DNA of 64,000 bases from Marinobacter sp. S6332 (GCF_023016045.1 NZ_JALKAP010000012.1:78882-142881), one strand, 5' to 3'; shown: positions 32,319 through 40,832, numbered from the stretch's first letter. Notes: generated by a model from the letters alone, not told the origin. Program-made: numbers and translations.

Positions 32319-33248
32319 ATGGCAGGCGTATTAGACAGTGTTAACAAGCGTACGCAGCTGGTCGGGCAGAACCGTCTTGAACTTCTTCTTTTCCGCCTGC
32401 GCGGGCGCCAAATATACGGCATCAACGTTTTTAAGGTGAAAGAGGTACTGCAATGCCCCAAGCTGTCTTCCATGCCGAACAGCCGGGCTGTAGTGCGCGG
32501 TGTCGCGCATACTCGAGGCGAGACTATTCCGGTTATTGATTTGGGCATGGCTATTGGTCTGCCCGGTATCCCTCAGGAAGAGCTGCCTAGCAGCTTCGTT
32601 ATCATTACCGAATACAACCGTAAAACTCAGGGGTTTCTGGTAACCGGTGTAGACCGTATCCTGAATATGAACTGGGAGGATATCCTTCCACCCCCTAAGG
32701 GCGCAGGTAAGGATATTTACCTTACGGCTGTTACTAAAATTGACGACAAACTTGCAGAGATCATCGATGTAGAGAAAATTCTTTCGGAAGTTGCTCCGCT
32801 TCGTGAGGATGTTACTGAAGCAATTTTGAGTAAGAGTGCAGAGAGAGTTCCAGGGCACCTACCGGTCCTTGTTGTGGATGACTCGGCAGTAGCACGCCGA
32901 CAGATCGAAAGGTGTCTCACTGCGATCGGTATGGAAGTGGTCATGCGAAATGACGGTAAACAAGCTTACGAATACTTAAAAGAAATCACGGCTGATGGCT
33001 CAAAAGCGACCGATCACTTCTCTCTGATTATTTCAGACGTGGAAATGCCCGAAATGGATGGGTACACACTGGTTACGCGAATCAAAGGCGATCCCGCCCT
33101 TAGTGACCTTTTTGTTATGCTCCATACCTCGTTGAGCGGCGTATTTAACAAGGCGATGGTCAAGAAGGTAGGGGCAGATGATTTTATGGCGAAATTCAGC
33201 CCGGATGAACTCGCCGAACGAATCATGGAAATTATTGATCAGAACTGA
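32319..33248 (+). CDS. cheV: Chemotaxis coupling protein CheV
   Basis: CheV couples receptors to CheA and has its own phosphorylated receiver. The ATG at 32319, behind CAGGAGAG, gives 309 residues starting MAGVLDSVNKRTQ; an upstream in-frame ATG at 32226 would add 31 unlikely residues. A CheW-like domain (about 20-160, LELLLFRLRGRQIYGINVFKV) is followed by a receiver domain (about 183-305) with LVVDDSAVARRQ and the phosphorylated Asp in LIISDVEMPEMDGY. cheR follows 40 bases on. Confidence 0.95.
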   Translation: MAGVLDSVNKRTQLVGQNRLELLLFRLRGRQIYGINVFKVKEVLQCPKLSSMPNSRAVVRGVAHTRGETIPVIDLGMAIGLPGIPQEELPSSFVIITEYNRKTQGFLVTGVDRILNMNWEDILPPPKGAGKDIYLTAVTKIDDKLAEIIDVEKILSEVAPLREDVTEAILSKSAERVPGHLPVLVVDDSAVARRQIERCLTAIGMEVVMRNDGKQAYEYLKEITADGSKATDHFSLIISDVEMPEMDGYTLVTRIKGDPALSDLFVMLHTSLSGVFNKAMVKKVGADDFMAKFSPDELAERIMEIIDQN

Positions 33249-33288
33249 CATTTTACTCGCTGGGTAATCCACTTAAAACTGAGATCTA

Positions 33289-34116
33289 ATGAAAGCGGAA
33301 ATTACGCCACAGGAATATGAAGCCTTCAAGTCGTTCCTGCAGGACGCGTGTGGTATTTTGCTGGGCGAAAACAAGCAATACCTCGTGAAAAGTCGGTTAC
33401 GGCGGATTCTGGAGGAGAACAGCCTCAACTCGTTGGGGGAGTTGCTTGAGTTTCTTAAGCGGCCGGGTAGGGGAAGCCTAAGGGAGGTGGTTATCGATGC
33501 GATGACCACGAACGAAACTCTCTGGTTTCGTGATAATCATCCGTTTCGCATCCTTCAGGAAAAACTGCTTCCTGAATTTGCGGCTCGCTCGCCAGCACCT
33601 CCTTTACGAATCTGGTCAGCTGCCTGCTCCACAGGACAAGAACCATACTCGGTTGGCATGATTGTGGATGAGTTCAGGCGCCAGAAACCTGGCAAGCTTC
33701 GGGATGTAAAGATAACGGCAACGGATATTTCGCGGAGCGTACTCGAGGTTGCTCGGCGTGGTGAATACGAGATGATTGCTATTGGAAGAGGTCTGTCGCC
33801 GGAGCGCCAGAAGCAATTTTTTACGCCTTCCGCTAGTGGCGGGTGGCAGATTCGTCCGCAGATTAAGAGCATGGTGGAGTTCAAGGAACTGAATCTTCTT
33901 GAGCGTTACATGCTTGGCAAGTTTGACATAGTCATGTGTCGCAACGTGCTGATTTATTTTTCTGCAGAGCTTAAAAAAGACATTCTTACTCGTATTCACG
34001 CAACACTTAATCCCGGTGGCTATTTGATTTTAGGTGCCTCGGAGTCACTGAACGGCTTGCCGGATCTTTATGAAATGGTCCAATGCCATCCGGGAATCAT
34101 CTACAGGAAAAAATAA
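33289..34116 (+). CDS. cheR: Chemoreceptor glutamate methyltransferase CheR
   Basis: CheR methylates glutamates on chemoreceptors using SAM, setting adaptation. The 275-residue protein has the N-terminal helical domain (FLQDACGILLGENKQYLVKSR), the SAM-binding motif WSAACSTGQEPYSVGM, and FDIVMCRNVLIYFS, typical of CheR. It probably shares the cheV transcript and so the sigma-28 promoter. Confidence 0.96.
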   Translation: MKAEITPQEYEAFKSFLQDACGILLGENKQYLVKSRLRRILEENSLNSLGELLEFLKRPGRGSLREVVIDAMTTNETLWFRDNHPFRILQEKLLPEFAARSPAPPLRIWSAACSTGQEPYSVGMIVDEFRRQKPGKLRDVKITATDISRSVLEVARRGEYEMIAIGRGLSPERQKQFFTPSASGGWQIRPQIKSMVEFKELNLLERYMLGKFDIVMCRNVLIYFSAELKKDILTRIHATLNPGGYLILGASESLNGLPDLYEMVQCHPGIIYRKK

Positions 34117-34119
34117 TCA

Positions 34120-35298
34120 ATGCCCTTTAATGTATGGGTGCTGGTTGCCGCTCAGGCGCTGGCCATGTGCACAGCGCCGTTTATCGTGTTTATCGGCAGT
34201 ATTCAAGGACGCTTGCTTGCTCCAGCACCGGAATACGCCACTCTTCCCGTGGGTCTCGTTGTAGTCGGCACTGTTCTTGCCATTAAGCCTGCCACTTGGC
34301 TTATGGAAAGGTTAGGGCGTAAGCGGGTAATGCTGTTAGGCGCATCGATGGGCATGCTCGCAGGCTTGCTTGGTGCTCTGGCGTCTTGGCTTGCGCTATT
34401 CCCGCTGCTTTGCGCAGCCGCAGTTTTAGGCGGATCGGGTTTGGCAGTGGTACATCAGTACCGTTTTGCCGCCATGGAATCAGTGCCTGATAATATGGCA
34501 GGCTCGGCCGCTGCAAGAGTGCTGCTTGGCGGATTAGTTGCTGCTTGGCTTGGGCCTGAGATTGCCACGCTTGGTAACGAAGCGGGTACGGAGCACCCGT
34601 TTCTCGCAAGTTGGCTGGGCCTTGCGGGTGTCCAGTTGGCGGCACTGATAATACTAGGGCTAGGCTACCGGGCTCGGAGCGAGAGGGTGAGGGAGGCCCA
34701 CGCTGACGGTGGTCGCCCTTTGAAGGAAATTCTTGCCAACCCCCTCATATGGGTGGCTATCAGTTCGGCAGCAATCGGCTATGCAGTTATGAGCTTCATC
34801 ATGACAGCAACGCCCCTAAGTATGACTGAGATGGCCGGTCATGATCTGGATGCGGCCAAGCGGGTTATTCAGCTTCACATAATGGCCATGTATCTTCCTT
34901 CGCTCATTAGTGGCTGGCTTACCCGGGTTATTGGTATACCGGTGATGATGGCTGTGGGGCTTTTGGCCTATCTTGGCTGCATAATTTTAGCTGCCAGCGG
35001 TGTTAGCTTCCATCATTACCTCTCTGCTCTGTTGCTGTTGGGCGTAGGCTGGAATTTCCTATTTGTGGGTGGCACTACCCTGTTGCCAAGTGGCTATACA
35101 GAGGCTGAGCGCTTTAGGGTACAAGGCCTCAACGATATATTTGTGTTTGGCTCTCAGGCCACAGCCGCCTTATCGGCTGGCGTTATTCTTTCCTGGTTAG
35201 GCTGGTCTTCATTAGTGATGGTTGCTATACCCTTCGTCATTGTTCATGGAATACTGATGGCTGTTTGGCTGATTCGGAGAGAAGTCAGAATAAGGTAA
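34120..35298 (+). CDS. MFS-family transporter
   Basis: This 392-residue inner-membrane protein has about 12 hydrophobic segments and the MFS loop motif between helices 2 and 3 (WLMERLGRKRVMLLGASMG). A cytosolic loop (about 185-205, YRARSERVREAHADGG) separates the two halves. The substrate cannot be deduced. It starts three bases after cheR, which looks like read-through from the chemotaxis unit, but no functional link is evident. Confidence 0.9.
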   Translation: MPFNVWVLVAAQALAMCTAPFIVFIGSIQGRLLAPAPEYATLPVGLVVVGTVLAIKPATWLMERLGRKRVMLLGASMGMLAGLLGALASWLALFPLLCAAAVLGGSGLAVVHQYRFAAMESVPDNMAGSAAARVLLGGLVAAWLGPEIATLGNEAGTEHPFLASWLGLAGVQLAALIILGLGYRARSERVREAHADGGRPLKEILANPLIWVAISSAAIGYAVMSFIMTATPLSMTEMAGHDLDAAKRVIQLHIMAMYLPSLISGWLTRVIGIPVMMAVGLLAYLGCIILAASGVSFHHYLSALLLLGVGWNFLFVGGTTLLPSGYTEAERFRVQGLNDIFVFGSQATAALSAGVILSWLGWSSLVMVAIPFVIVHGILMAVWLIRREVRIR

Positions 35299-35341
35299 CA
35301 GTGTTTCATATATTTACATTGCCATTGACAGGGCGCGCTTT

Positions 35342-35887
35342 ATGGTATTTTTCCGCAATACGGTGAGCTTATGTTTCACCCTTTCATGTATGTTGATGTT
35401 GGCGGGTTGCACCGGCGTGCCCAAGGGTATTGAGCCAGTGACTGGGTTGAATGCGGATCGATATTTAGGCAAGTGGTACGAAATTGCAAGGCTGGACCAT
35501 TCATTCGAGGAGGGCCTTAGCCGTGTAACTGCGGACTACGAGCTGCAGGATGACGGGAGCATAAAAGTAACCAACAAAGGGTACGATGCCAAGGCTGGAG
35601 AATGGAGCATCGCTGAGGGAAGAGCCGTGTTTGTCGATAGCGAAAGCTCGGGGCATCTGAAAGTGTCATTTTTCGGCCCGTTCTATGCATCTTATGTGAT
35701 TTTCGAGCTGGACACGGACGAGTATCAGTACGCTTTCATTACCGGTTACAGCCGTGACTATTTGTGGTTTCTTTCAAGAACACCCGATGTGAGTGATGAC
35801 GAGATTGTTCGATTTAAAAGCGTGGCTCAACGTGCGGGCTTTGATCTTGAAGAGCTTGTTATCGTTGACCATAGTCCAGTTAACTAA
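35342..35887 (+). CDS. blc: Outer-membrane lipocalin (Blc-like) lipoprotein
   Basis: This 181-residue lipoprotein has a lipobox LMLAGC (Cys23) and a bacterial lipocalin fold, with the signature LGKWYEIARLDHSFEEGL at the start of the barrel and FITGYSRDYLWFLSRTP near the end. Blc-type lipocalins bind lysophospholipids or fatty acids at the outer membrane and are often induced under stress. It follows the MFS gene after 43 bases on the same strand. Confidence 0.92.
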   Translation: MVFFRNTVSLCFTLSCMLMLAGCTGVPKGIEPVTGLNADRYLGKWYEIARLDHSFEEGLSRVTADYELQDDGSIKVTNKGYDAKAGEWSIAEGRAVFVDSESSGHLKVSFFGPFYASYVIFELDTDEYQYAFITGYSRDYLWFLSRTPDVSDDEIVRFKSVAQRAGFDLEELVIVDHSPVN

Positions 35888-35894
35888 AGCTCCG

Positions 35895-36548
35895 TTAAAA
35901 GGGCAGGTGGCCAGTTTTTACCCATATGACGGTCTCTTGATCTACAAACGGATGGTGCTGGCTTAAGTGGGGGCTTCTTATCCAAGTGCCCTCAGGGTAG
36001 CGCCCGTGCTCGTCACAGAATTCGCCTGAAAGAACGAATATTTCTTCTCCACCAAAGTGCCTGTGGGGCTGAAATTTCTCATTGGCTGGCCACTTAACGA
36101 GAGCAACATGTTCATGCTCAATTTCATGTAGCGGCATAACTTTGAGGCCGCCAATTCCCGGTAGCCAAGGGATGCTATTTGTATCTAGCCGCACAACGGA
36201 TGAATCTTGTTCGCTGAACTGGTGTAGTTTTACCAGCAGGGTGCAGCCAGATTTACTGAATGGTGAGTGCCCACTTCCGGGCGGATTTCTCAAGTAGGTA
36301 CCAGCAGGATAGTCTCCGGTCTCATCTGAAAACACACCCTCAAGAACCAGTATTTCCTCGCCAAGAGGGTGTTCGTGTCGGCTAAACGAGGCGCCGGGCT
36401 CATAGCGAACAACACTGGTAGCGTGCCCACGCTCGGCATCCTCTCTGGCAAGAGGCTTTCGCGCGACACCGCTGGCTGGGCTGGGAAGCCATTCCTGTTC
36501 GCTGGTGCGGATGACCACCCTTTGGTCAAAATCCATATTCAGCATCAT
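35895..36548 (-). CDS. Tandem cupin protein (ChrR-like cupins)
   Basis: This 217-residue protein contains two similar cupin units: HEHPLGEEILVLEGVFSDE with DYPAGTYLRNPPGSGHSPF (about 55-100), and HRHFGGEEIFVLSGEFCDE with RYPEGTWIRSPHLSQHHPF (about 160-205). Each has the His-x-His...Glu...His metal ligands. The same motif is found in the C-terminal domain of the anti-sigma factor ChrR, but the zinc-binding N-terminal anti-sigma domain is absent and no sigma factor gene is nearby. The role is unknown; a metal-dependent sensor or small enzyme is possible. Confidence 0.85.
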   Translation of the reverse strand: MMLNMDFDQRVVIRTSEQEWLPSPASGVARKPLAREDAERGHATSVVRYEPGASFSRHEHPLGEEILVLEGVFSDETGDYPAGTYLRNPPGSGHSPFSKSGCTLLVKLHQFSEQDSSVVRLDTNSIPWLPGIGGLKVMPLHEIEHEHVALVKWPANEKFQPHRHFGGEEIFVLSGEFCDEHGRYPEGTWIRSPHLSQHHPFVDQETVIWVKTGHLPF

Positions 36549-36610
36549 GAGCCTCTACATAATAGATTGAGCCAGTTATTACGACGCAGTTGTGCAAGTG
36601 GATGCACAGG

Positions 36611-37141
36611 CTACTTTATTAACATCTGAACATCGCGGAAGGCTGCGTGTTTGCAGTGTCGCATCCATTCGAACGCCACCATCTCAAGAGTAACAATACG
36701 TGCGCCGCTATCACTGAGCCGATCAAGAGCTACATCCCGATCGAACTCGTTCCGTGACCCAGTAGCATCAGCTACTACCCAAACCTTATAGCCTGCATCA
36801 ATAAGGCTGAGAGCCGTCTGCATCATGCAAACATGGGTTTCGCAGCCAGCAATTACTACATGTTGCCGACCTTCGGGAAGGTGTTCAACAAGCCCATCGG
36901 GGCAAGCGTCGAAATGGTGCTTTGCCAATGTTTGGTGGCAAAGTTCTTTCACCGCCTCCACGTTTGGTCCCAGTTTTTCAGGTAGCTGCTCGGTGGCTAG
37001 AACGGGTACATCCAAAAGCCCGGCAATAGTGGCGAGGGTTACGCACCGGCTGACAACGTCTTGGCCGTGAGATATCGCTGGCATCAGCCTTTCCTGAACG
37101 TCGATCAGCAGCAAAGTGGATTGTTCGGCCTTCATAAGCAT
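36611..37141 (-). CDS. Isochorismatase-family cysteine hydrolase
   Basis: This 176-residue soluble hydrolase belongs to the YcaC/isochorismatase superfamily. The catalytic triad is visible as Asp in LLLIDVQERLMP, Lys in ATEQLPEKLG, and Cys in VIAGCETHVCMMQTAL. The substrate is unknown. The first ATG (37141) has GGAG seven bases upstream. It lies upstream of the cupin gene on the same strand and 210 bases left of tRNA-Ser, on the opposite strand. Confidence 0.9.
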   Translation of the reverse strand: MLMKAEQSTLLLIDVQERLMPAISHGQDVVSRCVTLATIAGLLDVPVLATEQLPEKLGPNVEAVKELCHQTLAKHHFDACPDGLVEHLPEGRQHVVIAGCETHVCMMQTALSLIDAGYKVWVVADATGSRNEFDRDVALDRLSDSGARIVTLEMVAFEWMRHCKHAAFRDVQMLIK

Positions 37142-37351
37142 GAGCGGTCTCCAGATAGGGTTAACCTATTGAACAGATTAGAAATGCCATGGTACTCGTA
37201 ACCTCAGTGGCAAGCACCTTACAGACTATTATTGGCATAAACCGGATATTTTGCCGGGATTTATCCTAGAGGAGTTGCCAAGCGCGCCTAAAACCATTAA
37301 AGTTTGCGCCCTCAAATGAGCGACGATATTGCTGATTTGAAACAGGTTATT

Positions 37352-37442
37352 GGAGAGGTGGCCGAGTGGCTGAAGGCGCACGCCTGGAAAGTGTGTAAAC
37401 GTTAATAGCGTTTCGAGGGTTCGAATCCCTCTCTCTCCGCCA
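37352..37442 (+). tRNA. tRNA-Ser (anticodon GGA)
   Basis: The acceptor arm GGAGAGG pairs with TCTCTCC, closed by G and encoded CCA. The anticodon stem CACGC/GTGTG encloses loop CTGGAAA, so the anticodon is GGA. A long variable arm (AACGTTAATAGCGTT) and T arm GAGGG-TTCGAAT-CCCTC confirm a class II serine tRNA. Confidence 0.97.
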
Positions 37443-37448
37443 ATATTG

Positions 37449-37476
37449 AACCCCAGCAGGAATGCTGGGGTTTTTT
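37449..37476 (+). terminator. Terminator after tRNA-Ser
   Basis: CCCCAGCA and TGCTGGGG form an 8-bp stem around a four-base loop, followed by TTTTTT. Its right edge touches the stop of the truncated dehalogenase gene on the other strand. Confidence 0.9.
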
Positions 37477-37792
37477 ATTGGGCACAATACCCGCCTTCAT
37501 GGATATTTTGCGCCGGGGTGTCAGCATTTCCGACGTCTATCTGGTGGATGTTGGCTATCATCCGCAGTGCTCCCACTCCAAGCTCGCCAAAAGGTGAATA
37601 GATGCCTGATAGAGTCATTGTTTGGGAGTAGAGGATTAGCTGAGCGAACCACTCTCTTAGAATTCGTCTATCGCCGAAAATGCGAACAAACAAAGGTTCT
37701 AGTGTTGTTATATCAAGCAGCGTTTCGTTAACATCGAAAACGATAATTGACGGAAGTTTTTCGTGTGCCATGAGGTGTATTGCCTCGGTCAT
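37475..37792 (-). pseudogene. Haloacid dehalogenase type II, N-terminal fragment
   Basis: Residues 8 onward read MAHEKLPSIIVFDVNETLLD, the HAD motif I of the L-2-haloacid dehalogenase-like family with nucleophile Asp, then a good match to the start of the cap domain (FGDRRILREWFAQ, FGELGVGALRMIA). Homology stops at about residue 88 and the frame ends 17 codons later at the tRNA-Ser terminator. Full-length members have about 220-230 residues, so motifs II to IV are missing and the product is presumably inactive. Its promoter region still carries the local TetR operator, so it was probably once part of the regulon to its right. Deletion at the tRNA end is the likely cause. Confidence 0.8.
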
Positions 37793-37811
37793 TACGGATT
37801 CAGTCCGATGT

Positions 37812-37885
37812 TTGAGTGATCATCTGTCTTCTGACTGTAGCTGGACTTGAATGAACGCTCAATATAAAATTGAGTAATCATTCAA
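37812..37885. promoter_or_regulatory. Divergent tetR/HAD promoter region with three operator copies
   Basis: Three 16-bp sites match the palindrome TTGAGTGATCACTCAA: 37812-37827 (TTGAGTGATCATCTGT, good left half), 37847-37862 (TTGAATGAACGCTCAA) and 37870-37885 (TTGAGTAATCATTCAA). On the plus strand TGGACT (37842) with 17 bases to TAAAAT (37865) may drive tetR; two operators then flank its -10. On the minus strand TTGAGC (37862-37857), 17 bases and TACAGT (37839-37834) may drive the HAD gene, with the first operator at its start site. The layout implies autorepression. Confidence 0.75.
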
Positions 37886-37933
37886 GTTGTCACCGCGTCG
37901 CATCGCGGCCCTGGAAAACACTGGAAATGAATT

Positions 37934-38548
37934 ATGGCGCGCGCATCAATTCACAACAGGCAAGATTCGCTTGAGCGAGCTCTTCATCTTTTCTGGCAAA
38001 AGGGCTTTCATGCCACTTCGCTAAAAGATCTGGAAAAGGCTCTCGACATGCGGCCCGGCAGTATTTACGCCACCTTTGGCAGTAAGGATGGGCTTTTTCA
38101 GGAGGCGCTTGAGCGCTATGCTCGCCTTGGTCTGGCAGAACTGGACCGCACGTTTCAAGCTTACGAATCACCCTTGGCAGGGCTGGCGGCCTACCTGCGC
38201 GCGCTCGGCGGGATTTGTGATAAAGAGTTGCCAAGCCGGGCCTGTATGCTGGTAAAAAGCCTGTTGGAGCTTGGCGAACGAGAAAGCATTGCTCGGGATA
38301 AGGCTGAAGCGTTGCTGGCGGGTATGGAAGCACGCTTTGTTGATCGCTTTGCCGAAGCCAAGAAAGTTGGGGAGCTGGATAGCAGGCTTGATCCGGTTCT
38401 GCTTGGTCGACGGCTACAGGCTGAGATAATGGGGTTACGCGCATTTGCACAACGTGATGTAGATAGTGCAGCCGTGCATGCACTCGCGGAAGACATGGCA
38501 CAGTCTCTGGAAGCGCTGCGCGCTGATGAGGTTGCAGAAATAGTCTGA
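37934..38548 (+). CDS. TetR-family repressor
   Basis: This 204-residue regulator has an N-terminal helix-turn-helix (about 10-55, ALHLFWQKGFHATSLKDLEK, PGSIYATFGSKDGLF) and a helical ligand domain. The F-x-x-K-G-F...T-S-L pattern and YATFGSK recall the ComR/YcdC-like TetR branch. It is flanked by six copies of one palindrome, in its own promoter and in that of the ahpD-like/yghU unit on the other strand. It is very probably the protein that binds them. The ligand is unknown; the regulated enzymes suggest an electrophile or peroxide-related signal. Confidence 0.92.
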   Translation: MARASIHNRQDSLERALHLFWQKGFHATSLKDLEKALDMRPGSIYATFGSKDGLFQEALERYARLGLAELDRTFQAYESPLAGLAAYLRALGGICDKELPSRACMLVKSLLELGERESIARDKAEALLAGMEARFVDRFAEAKKVGELDSRLDPVLLGRRLQAEIMGLRAFAQRDVDSAAVHALAEDMAQSLEALRADEVAEIV

Positions 38549-38564
38549 TTGTTATTGCGTGCTC

Positions 38565-38602
38565 GCCTGCTCTCATTGCTAAATCGACTAAGAGCAGGCT
38601 TT
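38565..38602. terminator. Bidirectional terminator between tetR and yghU-like gene
   Basis: GCCTGCTCT (38565-38573) and AGAGCAGGC (38591-38599) form a 9-bp stem with a 17-base loop between two convergent genes. The T-tract is short (TTT), so termination strength is uncertain. Confidence 0.6.
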
Positions 38603-38619
38603 CAACTCAGGTAGGGCGT

Positions 38620-39495
38620 TCAGACTGCCGTTTGTACGTCCAGCTTATCCTGAGTTCTCAGATCAAAATCTGATGCGTCATGGCGCTCGTGTAGTTGCTC
38701 AGAAGGTTTTCCAGAAGTGCGATTGACTATTCGACCACGCTGAACAGCAGGGCGGGCAAGGATTTCATTAGCCCAACGCCGGACATTCTTGTAGCTTTCG
38801 ACTTGTAAGAACTCACTTGCACCGTAAGCCTCTCCCAGAACCAGATTTCCATACCAGGGCCAGGTGGCGATATCTGCAATGGAGTATTCGTCTCCACCTA
38901 GATATTTATGCTCTGCGAGCTCCCTATCCAATACATCCAGCTGACGTTTTACTTCCATCGTGAAACGATTGATCGGATATTCAAACTTTTCGGGCGCGTA
39001 AGCGAAGAAGTGACCGAACCCACCTCCCAAATAAGGCGCTGAACCCTGCAGCCAGAACAACCAGTTCAGTACTTCGGTGCGAGCAGCTGGATCCTTTGGG
39101 AGAAAGTGTCCGAACTTTTCCGCCAGATAGAGAAGGATCGCTCCGCTTTCAAAAACCCGACTGCCGGTATCAGCATCAAACAGTGCCGGGATCTTTGAGT
39201 TTGGGTTTATTTCGACGAAGCCGGACGAAAATTGGTCGCCCTCGCCAATACGCATCAGATGGGCATCGTATTCTGCGCCGGTTTCACCTATGGCCAGTAA
39301 CTCTTCGGCCATGATGGTGACTTTTTGACCGTTAGGTGTAGCCAGTGAATAAATCTGCAAAGGGTGCTTACCATGCGGCAGCTTCGCCTTGTGTGTAGCA
39401 CCTGCAATGGGGCGGTTGGTTTTGGCCCACTCTCCGCCATTTTCTGCGTCCCAAGTCCAAACGCGTGGAGGCTCATATTGATGGGTGTCCGACAT
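38620..39495 (-). CDS. yghU: YghU-like glutathione S-transferase
   Basis: This 291-residue protein belongs to the Nu-class GST/disulfide-bond reductase group (YghU). It has a long N-terminal extension (YEPPRVWTWDAENGGEWAKTN), an IAGATH segment, the thioredoxin-like domain (KLPHGKHPLQIYSLATPNGQK; NPNSKIPAL with ESGAILLYLAEKFG) and a helical C-terminal domain (LGGDEYSIADIATWPW). Such enzymes use two glutathiones to reduce disulfides or peroxides. It is 83 bases downstream of the ahpD-like gene on the same strand, so both are probably controlled by the TetR operators. Confidence 0.93.
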   Translation of the reverse strand: MSDTHQYEPPRVWTWDAENGGEWAKTNRPIAGATHKAKLPHGKHPLQIYSLATPNGQKVTIMAEELLAIGETGAEYDAHLMRIGEGDQFSSGFVEINPNSKIPALFDADTGSRVFESGAILLYLAEKFGHFLPKDPAARTEVLNWLFWLQGSAPYLGGGFGHFFAYAPEKFEYPINRFTMEVKRQLDVLDRELAEHKYLGGDEYSIADIATWPWYGNLVLGEAYGASEFLQVESYKNVRRWANEILARPAVQRGRIVNRTSGKPSEQLHERHDASDFDLRTQDKLDVQTAV

Positions 39496-39578
39496 GGTGC
39501 ATTCCCTCGATCGAAAAATAGATAAAGTACGAGTATGACGGAGCAGCCACTGAGAGCTGCCTCCGACTTACGGCGTGG

Positions 39579-40133
39579 TTAATCTGCCTTGTGCCACTCA
39601 AACTTCTGGAACGGCTTGTCTATCGGCGTGACAGCAAGGTGGTTAGTGTAGTTGCTGATAGTTTTCTGAGCTAAACCAAGGATAACCTCCAGAATCTGGC
39701 GCTTGGTGAATCCTGCTTCTAGAAACTCTGTCACAACACTATCGTCTACGTTGCCGCGGCCGCGCACGATGGCGAGGGTAAAGTTGCGTAGTGCCTCCAG
39801 TCGATCAGTAGGCAAGGGCGTTTCGTTACGCAGAGCCTCTGTGATGGCGTCATCAACGTTCATGTTCTTCGCGATGCCGGTGTGGGCAGGAACGCAATAA
39901 TGGCAGGCATGCTCGACGTTGATGGTCTGCCATACTACTGTGGTTTCCTCATCATCAAAGCTGCTGTCCAGAAACAGCTGGTGGAGGCGTTGATAGCCTT
40001 CTAGCAGCCCGGGCGCTTCTGCCATGACCGCATGCAAGCTCGGTATCATGCCAAAAGATTTGAGAGAGGTGTCCAGCAGTTCCTGACTCTTTTCCGGAGC
40101 ACTTTCTTTGTTGTGAAGGGTAAAGTCGGCCAT
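39579..40133 (-). CDS. AhpD-like / carboxymuconolactone decarboxylase-family protein
   Basis: This 184-residue helical protein has the AhpD-type redox motif Cys-x-x-Cys followed by His (HACHYCVPAH). The family includes alkylhydroperoxidases and carboxymuconolactone decarboxylases; the CxxC motif favours peroxide or thiol redox chemistry. It is the first gene of the minus-strand unit with the GST gene. Its promoter (TTGGTT-16-TAAAAT) has an operator directly after the -10, so it is expected to be repressed by the neighbouring TetR protein. Confidence 0.88.
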   Translation of the reverse strand: MADFTLHNKESAPEKSQELLDTSLKSFGMIPSLHAVMAEAPGLLEGYQRLHQLFLDSSFDDEETTVVWQTINVEHACHYCVPAHTGIAKNMNVDDAITEALRNETPLPTDRLEALRNFTLAIVRGRGNVDDSVVTEFLEAGFTKRQILEVILGLAQKTISNYTNHLAVTPIDKPFQKFEWHKAD

Positions 40134-40198
40134 AGAGTAGCTCCTCGTATTTAGGCGGATTTAATTTGGATCGCTTTGATTGAAGTGCAGCGACTAAA

Positions 40199-40304
40199 TT
40201 GAGCGATCACTCAATTTTATGCGCAGCTAGTCGACAACCAATTCGATGGCAGACGATAACTTAACTTGAGTGATCACTCAAGTTAAGTTTGAACAATCAC
40301 TCAG
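40199..40304. promoter_or_regulatory. Promoter and three TetR operators upstream of the ahpD-like gene
   Basis: The minus-strand promoter is TTGGTT (40241-40236), 16 bases, TAAAAT (40219-40214). The operator TTGAGCGATCACTCAA (40199-40214) begins at the last base of the -10 and covers the start site. Further upstream is a perfect 26-bp palindrome (40261-40286), TTAACTTGAGTGA plus its reverse complement, and a weaker copy TTGAACAATCACTCAG (40289-40304). These match the sites around the tetR promoter. Confidence 0.8.
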
Positions 40305-40374
40305 AAATGTATGGTGGATGATTGAGGCTGATGGGTTAGGGGTCGGGTGTGATGGGCAAGCTGTCTGGTTCGAG

Positions 40375-40824
40375 TTAGTCGGTCATTCTGGATTCCATAA
40401 GATAATGGCTTTCCATTTTTTTGATCTCATGAATTCCCATTCGCTCGTACAGCCGTTTTGCCCTCTGGTTTGCATGTAGAACTTGAAGGCGAAGCGGAAC
40501 GCCCCGGGACCTAGCTTTTGCCTGCAGGTCACGTAAAAGTGTCGTTCCCAAACCTTGGCTCTGATAATTCGGGCAAATCTGGATCTCGTCTAGCCAGTCG
40601 CAATCTTCAAGGTGTTCCAGAATCACAACACCGACCCGACCACTTGGGGTCTCGATTATCTGAGCCGGGCGCGACTGTTCCCACTTTGAGAAAAATAGTT
40701 TTCTCTGGAAAGCTTCATCCCACTTGCCGAACTGGCGAACCACCACGTCAAGGAAAGACATCTTGTTCAATTGATAAAGCCACTCAATCTCGTCTGGTAG
40801 TACGTTTCTAAGTGTGTAATTCAT
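40375..40824 (-). CDS. GNAT-family N-acetyltransferase
   Basis: This 149-residue protein has the acetyl-CoA-binding motif A (EIQICPNYQSQGLGTTLLRDL) and the later RLQVLHANQRAKRLYERMG, typical of GNAT enzymes. The substrate is unknown. It lies eight bases downstream of the methyltransferase gene on the same strand, and its 3' end faces the TetR operator block. Confidence 0.88.
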   Translation of the reverse strand: MNYTLRNVLPDEIEWLYQLNKMSFLDVVVRQFGKWDEAFQRKLFFSKWEQSRPAQIIETPSGRVGVVILEHLEDCDWLDEIQICPNYQSQGLGTTLLRDLQAKARSRGVPLRLQVLHANQRAKRLYERMGIHEIKKMESHYLMESRMTD

Positions 40825-40832
40825 CAGTTGGT

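Noticed and set aside
35895..36548. ChrR anti-sigma factor
   Set aside because: Only the cupin motif is shared; the anti-sigma zinc domain and a partner sigma gene are missing.
37341..37480. tRNA-Ser as the attachment site of the TetR/GST cluster
   Set aside because: No integrase or second copy of the tRNA end is seen nearby; only the truncated HAD gene hints at recombination.
37932..38576. 214-codon open frame antisense to tetR
   Set aside because: It is Pro/Arg/Gln-rich nonsense in composition and fully overlaps a clear TetR-family gene.
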